From Candidatus Phyllobacterium onerii (GTDB lineage: Bacteria; Pseudomonadota; Alphaproteobacteria; Rhizobiales; Rhizobiaceae): DNA of 64,000 nucleotides. Shown in pieces: positions 60,127-64,000 of the stretch (its first letter is position 1; every line of letters begins with the position of its first letter). The position numbers were made by a program, and so were the translations under genes. The notes beneath the pieces were generated by a model. That model was given only the letters and a program-made list of their open reading frames with translations, ran no database searches and was not told the DNA's origin. The stretch lies in assembly GCF_028331445.1 (NCBI RefSeq), contig NZ_JAQMHX010000001.1, positions 744,001 to 808,000 on the forward strand. The letters are read 5' to 3'.

Positions 60127-61533
60127 ATGGATAGTATCTTGACGGGCTTGAAAGCCGCCGTCGACGCAATGGGGCCGACCGTTCTGTTGCCAATTGTAAT
60201 TTTCATCATTGCGCTGGTTTTGGGGGCGAGACCGGGCAGGGCGTTCCGGGCTGCCGTTACAATCGGCGTTGCCTTCATCGGTATCAATCTTGTTCTCGGG
60301 CTCATGCTTACGTCGATTGGGGATGTCGCCAAGGCGATAGTCACCAATACTGGCATTCATCGCGACATTGTGGACGTTGGTTGGCCATCGGCCGCAGCGA
60401 TCGCATTTGGATCATCGGTGGGCCTATGGGTCATCCCGATCGCCATCGTGGTCAATATCGCGCTGCTGTTGACGCGGCTTACCCGCACGTTGAACGTCGA
60501 TGTTTGGAACTTCTGGCACTTTGCGTTCATAGGCTCGCTTGCCGTCGCAGCGACCAACAGCCTCACCTATGGCTTGATTGTCGCGGCGCTGATGGTTGCG
60601 CTTTGCCTGCTGTTTGCGGATTGGTCCGCCAGGGCAGTACAAAAATTCTATGGGATCCCGGGCATTTCCGTACCGCATCTCGCATCGGCGCAAATTTTGC
60701 CAATTGCGATCGTACTCAATTGGATAATCGATCGCATTCCCGGGATCAACAAGATCGAGCTCAACACCGAAACCTTCGAACGGCGTTTCGGTGTTTTCGG
60801 TGAACCGGTCATTCTCGGTCTGATCATCGGTCTCGTGCTTGGCATCATCGCCTATTACAATGCTGGTGATTTCGGCGTAGTGCTCACGAAGGTGCTCCAG
60901 ACCGGCATGACGCTGGCAGCCGTCATGCTGCTGCTTCCGCGCATGGTGAAAATCCTGATGGAGGGCCTTTTGCCTGTTTCCGATGCAGCGCAGGAATTCG
61001 TGCGTAAACGTACCGGCGATCGCGAACTGCTGGTGGGGCTCGATTCCGCCATCCTTATCGGCCACCCCGCAGCAATCTCGTCGTCGCTCATACTTGTGCC
61101 GATCGCGATCATCTTGTCGATCATTCTGCCCGGAAACCGCGTCATCCTGTTTGCTGATCTTGCAGTCATTCCGTTCCTTGTCGCCATGACTGCGCCACTT
61201 CTCAAGGGCAATGTCTTCCGCATGGTGATCGTCGGTACTGTCACTCTGGCTGTGGGCTTTTACGTCGCTAACGCGCTTGCGCCGCTCTTTACCGCTGCGG
61301 CCCAATCGTCTGGCTTCCAGATGCCTGCAAATGCCGTGCAAATCACCAGCGTTGTCGATGGCTTCCTGTGGATACCATACGTCGTCATCGCCTTGATCCA
61401 GAATCTCGGAGCTGTAGGGCTTGCGGTGCTGGCGATTGTCATCGCCGGAGCCTTCTGGGCCTATCGACGCAATACAGCCGCGTGGGAGCGAGCCGCCGGT
61501 GCCGACGATCTCGGGACAGATGAAACAGACTAG
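60127..61533 (+). CDS. PTS EIIC, galactitol (Gat) type
   Basis: A 468-residue membrane permease subunit of a phosphotransferase system. The galactitol-type pattern is clear: 'AMGPTVLLPIVIFIIALVLG' at the start, 'GWPSAAAIAFGSSVGLWVIPIAI', 'NVDVWNFWHFAFIGSLAV', 'LNTETFERRFGVFGEPVILGLIIG' and 'LLVGLDSAILIGHPAAIS'. About nine or more membrane helices are present. It has GGGGGAGG about seven bases before the ATG. IIA and IIB genes follow in order within 60 bp each. EI and HPr are not encoded in the window. The substrate is a polyol or related sugar, not proven to be galactitol. Confidence 0.92.
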   Translation: MDSILTGLKAAVDAMGPTVLLPIVIFIIALVLGARPGRAFRAAVTIGVAFIGINLVLGLMLTSIGDVAKAIVTNTGIHRDIVDVGWPSAAAIAFGSSVGLWVIPIAIVVNIALLLTRLTRTLNVDVWNFWHFAFIGSLAVAATNSLTYGLIVAALMVALCLLFADWSARAVQKFYGIPGISVPHLASAQILPIAIVLNWIIDRIPGINKIELNTETFERRFGVFGEPVILGLIIGLVLGIIAYYNAGDFGVVLTKVLQTGMTLAAVMLLLPRMVKILMEGLLPVSDAAQEFVRKRTGDRELLVGLDSAILIGHPAAISSSLILVPIAIILSIILPGNRVILFADLAVIPFLVAMTAPLLKGNVFRMVIVGTVTLAVGFYVANALAPLFTAAAQSSGFQMPANAVQITSVVDGFLWIPYVVIALIQNLGAVGLAVLAIVIAGAFWAYRRNTAAWERAAGADDLGTDETD

Positions 61534-61553
61534 AGCACCAGTGGAGTAGATGA

Positions 61554-62015
61554 ATGGCGCAAGCCTTGATGAACTATCTTGATCCCGGGGCGATTGTCCT
61601 CGGGCTCAAGGCCGCGACAGACCAGGATGTCATCCGCATCTTGGCAGATCGATTGTCAGCGCTGGGATATGTCAAACCAAGCTTCGCCGATGCCGTAATC
61701 GCCCGTGAGGTCATGTTGCCAACGGGCCTGCCGCTTGGCGGTGATAACAACGTAGCGGTTCCGCACACAGATCCTGAACACGTGCTGAGGCCCGGTTTGG
61801 CACTTGCAACGCTGGTTGAACCGGTGTTGTTTTCCAATATGGAAGATCCGGACGAGAAGCTGCAGGTCAGCGTAGTTTTCCTGATGGCCCTTAATGACAA
61901 GGACAAGCAAATCGAAATGTTGCAGGAGATCGCAGGCACAATTCAGGCACCTGAGATCATTTCGGCGCTGATCCAATCCGAATCGGTGGAAGACGTGTCC
62001 CGCCTTCTACGATAA
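61554..62015 (+). CDS. PTS EIIA, fructose/galactitol type
   Basis: A 153-residue cytosolic phosphocarrier. The phosphorylated His is His71 in 'GGDNNVAVPHTDPEHV', with the usual 'TGLPLG' just before it. The C-terminal half ('VSVVFLMALNDKDKQIEML') is standard for the family. It passes phosphate from HPr to the IIB subunit encoded next. Separated from the IIC gene by 20 bp and from IIB by 29 bp, it is in the same operon. GGAG about nine bases before the ATG fits. Confidence 0.93.
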   Translation: MAQALMNYLDPGAIVLGLKAATDQDVIRILADRLSALGYVKPSFADAVIAREVMLPTGLPLGGDNNVAVPHTDPEHVLRPGLALATLVEPVLFSNMEDPDEKLQVSVVFLMALNDKDKQIEMLQEIAGTIQAPEIISALIQSESVEDVSRLLR

Positions 62016-62044
62016 GTTTGCATTAAGAATTAGGGAGGGAACTT

Positions 62045-62332
62045 ATGACTCGGCAGAAAACCGTGCTTTTTGCATGCGGAACGGGTATCGCCACGTCGAC
62101 AGTGGTTGCGCATGCGGTCGAAGATGCAATGAAGGAACGTGGCATCCGCTTCAATTCAAGGCAGTGCAAGACGACAGAAGTGGCAGGGCAGATCGATGAT
62201 GTCGACCTCATCGTCACAACCGCGCAACTGCCAAAGGATCTTGCCAAGCCCGTCATCACCACGCTGGCCTTTCTGACCGGTATCGGTAAGGCGGAAGCGC
62301 TCGACAAGATTGAAGCGGTTCTGAGAGACTGA
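62045..62332 (+). CDS. PTS EIIB, galactitol (Gat) type
   Basis: A 95-residue cytosolic phosphocarrier. The active-site Cys is Cys11 in 'VLFACGTGIATSTVVAH', the P-loop of the GatB/lactose-like fold. 'TTEVAGQIDDVDLIVTTAQ' and the C-terminal helix complete it. It receives phosphate from IIA and hands it to the sugar carried by IIC. GGGAGGG six bases before the ATG. Last gene of the PTS operon; a stem-loop follows. Confidence 0.94.
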   Translation: MTRQKTVLFACGTGIATSTVVAHAVEDAMKERGIRFNSRQCKTTEVAGQIDDVDLIVTTAQLPKDLAKPVITTLAFLTGIGKAEALDKIEAVLRD

Positions 62333-62349
62333 GACTGGAAACCGCACAA

Positions 62350-62389
62350 GACAAATCCGCCGCTCATTGGCTTGAACGGCGGATTTGTC
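62350..62389. terminator. Stem-loop between convergent IIB and MFS genes
   Basis: GACAAATCCGCCG (62350-62362) pairs perfectly with CGGCGGATTTGTC (62377-62389) around 14 bases. It lies exactly between the two convergent stops and can terminate transcription from both sides, although no long T-tract is present. Confidence 0.65.
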
Positions 62390-63627
62390 TATTCCGCTGG
62401 CTGGAGGGCAGGGCGTACAGCAGCAGTCTCTTCAATGGGCCAGTGGACAATCGCCGCAAATATGCCGAGTACGACTCCGAGCCACCAGACCGGATCATAG
62501 CTGCCGAAGTGGTCATAGAGATATCCGCCGAGCCAGACACCCAGGAACGAGCCGATCTGGTGCGAGAAAAACACGATACCGCCAAGCATGCCGAGATAGC
62601 GGGTACCGAACATGATGGCGACGAGCGAATTTGTCGGCGGTACAGTCGAAAGCCACATCAGTCCCATCAGGATCGCGAAGACGATCACGGAAGTTCCTGT
62701 CTGCGGCAGAAGTAGAAAGGCTGTGACCAATATCGAACGCCCAAGGTAGAGGAACGCCAGGAATTTCGGCTTGGAATAGCGCTGGCTGATCACGCCCGAT
62801 GCAAGCGAACCGATGATGTTGAAAAATCCGATGAGTGCCAGCGCTAGTACCGCATAGGTAGCATCGATGCCAATATCGCCCAGATAGGCCGGAAAATGTG
62901 CCGTGATAAACGCCACCTGAAACCCGCAGACGAAGAAGCCGGTCGTCAGTAGCAGGTAGCTCTTGTGTGCAAGTGCTTCCTTCAATGCCTCGCCAATCGA
63001 CTGCTTGTATTGAGCTTCCTTGGTTCTGCCGCTTGAGGAATTGCCACGCAGGGGTATGGCAAGGACTGGAACAATCAACATTGCCAGGCCGAGATAGACC
63101 AGAGCATCCGACCAGCCAAATCGATCGATGAGGCCCTGGCTGATCGGGGCAAAGACGAACATGCCTGCGGATCCTGCCGCTGTGCCGATACCGAAGACGA
63201 AGGTCCGACTGGCCGCTGAAACATTGCGCGCAAAAGCCGATAGAATGACGCCAAAGGAACCCGCGGCAATGCCAAGGCCCACGAGGACCCCGCCGCCGAG
63301 ATAGAGAATGCCCGGCGAGGTGGCCCAAGCCATCATGACCAAGCCGCTCGAATAGAATATCGCGGACAGGAGTAGCACGCGCCACGTGCCATACTTGTCG
63401 GCGATCGCGCCAAAGAATGGCTGTCCGGCACCCCAGAACAGATTCTGCAGTGCCATGGCCATGCCAAACGTAGTTCTATCCCAACCTTTCTCGGCGAGCA
63501 TCGGTAGTTGGAAGAATCCCATCGCGGAGCGGGGCCCGAATGTCAAAAGCGCAATGAGACAGCCGGTAATGATGATGAGCCATGGCACGCCGGACTTTTG
63601 GACGACACTTGCTTCGTTCTGCGACAT
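62389..63627 (-). CDS. MFS transporter, OFA/monocarboxylate-like
   Basis: A 412-residue inner-membrane transporter with twelve helices. The N-terminal half has 'TGCLIALLTFGPRSAMGFFQ' and the A-motif loop 'GAIADKYGTWRVLL'. The C-terminal half has 'LALIGFFNIIGSLASGVISQRY' and 'LGGYLYDHFGSYDPVWWLGVV'. The pattern resembles the oxalate/formate antiporter and monocarboxylate-like branch; the substrate is not determined. The start ATG at 63627 follows AAAGGAG. It is convergent with the PTS operon and divergent from the small lipoprotein. Confidence 0.88.
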   Translation of the reverse strand: MSQNEASVVQKSGVPWLIIITGCLIALLTFGPRSAMGFFQLPMLAEKGWDRTTFGMAMALQNLFWGAGQPFFGAIADKYGTWRVLLLSAIFYSSGLVMMAWATSPGILYLGGGVLVGLGIAAGSFGVILSAFARNVSAASRTFVFGIGTAAGSAGMFVFAPISQGLIDRFGWSDALVYLGLAMLIVPVLAIPLRGNSSSGRTKEAQYKQSIGEALKEALAHKSYLLLTTGFFVCGFQVAFITAHFPAYLGDIGIDATYAVLALALIGFFNIIGSLASGVISQRYSKPKFLAFLYLGRSILVTAFLLLPQTGTSVIVFAILMGLMWLSTVPPTNSLVAIMFGTRYLGMLGGIVFFSHQIGSFLGVWLGGYLYDHFGSYDPVWWLGVVLGIFAAIVHWPIEETAAVRPALQPAE

Positions 63628-63759
63628 GGCCGTCTCCTTTTATGGAGGCGCAGGATTATCTCATTTGTGATCCCAATCAATTGAATTGAGTTGATTGGTA
63701 CATAAATGAGTTTGATGAGTATCTCGGGTCCTGACCTGAGTGAGTAAGGGATTGATTTC

Positions 63760-63978
63760 ATGCGACTACTTCTGCCGATACTGGTGATCGGCGCTATGAC
63801 CCTCGGCGGTTGCGCCAACTCCGGCAATGTCAGTCCACTCGTTTGGTGCGATCGGCCAAGCGATCGCGATGCGAAGGTGTTTACCGATTGCACGCCTCGT
63901 ATTGGTGGCGACAGTCCGCAAAGACGCTATTTGCAAGAGCGCCGCTACAACGATTATCGTCAGTCCAGGGGAGGGTAA
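63760..63978 (+). CDS. Small predicted lipoprotein (72 aa)
   Basis: A 72-residue protein with a signal sequence and lipobox 'MTLGGC' (Cys at residue 18), then a polar, Arg/Tyr-rich tail ('QRRYLQERRYNDYRQSRGG') and two further Cys ('WCDRPSDRDAKVFTDC') that could form a disulfide. It is anchored in the periplasm, probably to the outer membrane. AAGGGA is located about nine bases before the ATG. It is divergent from the MFS gene. No family is recognised. Confidence 0.72.
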   Translation: MRLLLPILVIGAMTLGGCANSGNVSPLVWCDRPSDRDAKVFTDCTPRIGGDSPQRRYLQERRYNDYRQSRGG

Positions 63979-64000
63979 TTCCGGGGCCGGAAAGATCGTC

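Noticed and set aside
60424-61341. 305-codon minus-strand frame opposite the PTS IIC gene
   Set aside because: Antisense, highly charged and without family resemblance, while the plus strand is a full GatC-like protein.
1-64000. CRISPR arrays, rRNA and tRNA genes
   Set aside because: No regularly spaced direct repeats of 25-40 bp and no recognisable rRNA or tRNA sequences were seen by eye; a covariance search would be needed to exclude a tRNA completely.

Overview
The window reads as a chromosomal segment of an alphaproteobacterium of the order Rhizobiales (Hyphomicrobiales), most like the Brucella/Ochrobactrum/Phyllobacterium group. The evidence is three Porin_2-family porins with the Brucella Omp2-type N-terminus and an inverted pair of them, the housekeeping blocks dapA-smpB, rpoZ-rsh-pyrE and acpS-lepB-rnc-era-recO, and short palindromic intergenic repeats common in this order. 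The genus is inferred from protein style, not from any search. No rRNA, tRNA or CRISPR array was recognised by eye.

Bases 1-5300 hold a LacI-controlled carbohydrate module: a Gfo/Idh/MocA dehydrogenase, a sugar-phosphate isomerase/epimerase-like protein, a periplasmic binding protein and a truncated ABC permease on the minus strand, divergent from the lacI-type gene with a perfect palindromic operator between them. Bases 5.4-13.5 kb are accessory: an MDR-type oxidoreductase, a class III nucleotide cyclase with a duplicated membrane motif, a tiny lipoprotein, a DUF3237 protein, a DMT exporter with a His-rich tail, a chromate module (rhodanese/ChrB-like plus ChrA) and a ProC-like reductase.

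From 13.7 to 28.2 kb come a secreted beta-helix protein, a large BTAD/TPR regulator divergent from a cysK-like gene plus PLP decarboxylase pair, a periplasmic molybdenum hydroxylase (2Fe-2S subunit, Mo subunit, dihaem cytochrome c) divergent from an exported alpha/beta hydrolase, and a SnoaL protein, XRE regulator and methyltransferase. From 28.2 to 36.6 kb are a Cache-type nucleotide cyclase, YnfA, a MerR/CDF metal efflux pair with a typical 19-bp-spacer promoter, several proteins of 25-50 residues, a GAF histidine kinase and a lone tyrosine recombinase.

From 36.9 to 43 kb lie three porins around an SMR efflux gene, then a BON-like inner-membrane protein and a two-gene unit for a 28-residue membrane peptide and a helix-hairpin-helix protein. 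From 43.1 to 49.2 kb are a hydrolase, a soluble lytic transglycosylase and a repeat-rich, gene-poor stretch carrying an RTX protein, a 60-bp perfect palindrome and two inverted pairs of one dispersed repeat. From 49.2 to 60 kb the chromosome is core: dapA, smpB, a family-5 UDG with a NYN nuclease, rpoZ, rsh, pyrE, DUF2062, acpS, lepB, rnc, era and recO. The window ends with a galactitol-type PTS (IIC, IIA, IIB), an MFS transporter and a small lipoprotein.

The most unusual parts are the BTAD-regulated cysK/decarboxylase unit, the complete Gat-type PTS without its catabolic enzymes, the four copies of one palindromic repeat (one supplying a recombinase stop codon), the fold-back element at 32.6-32.8 kb and the set of very small membrane proteins.
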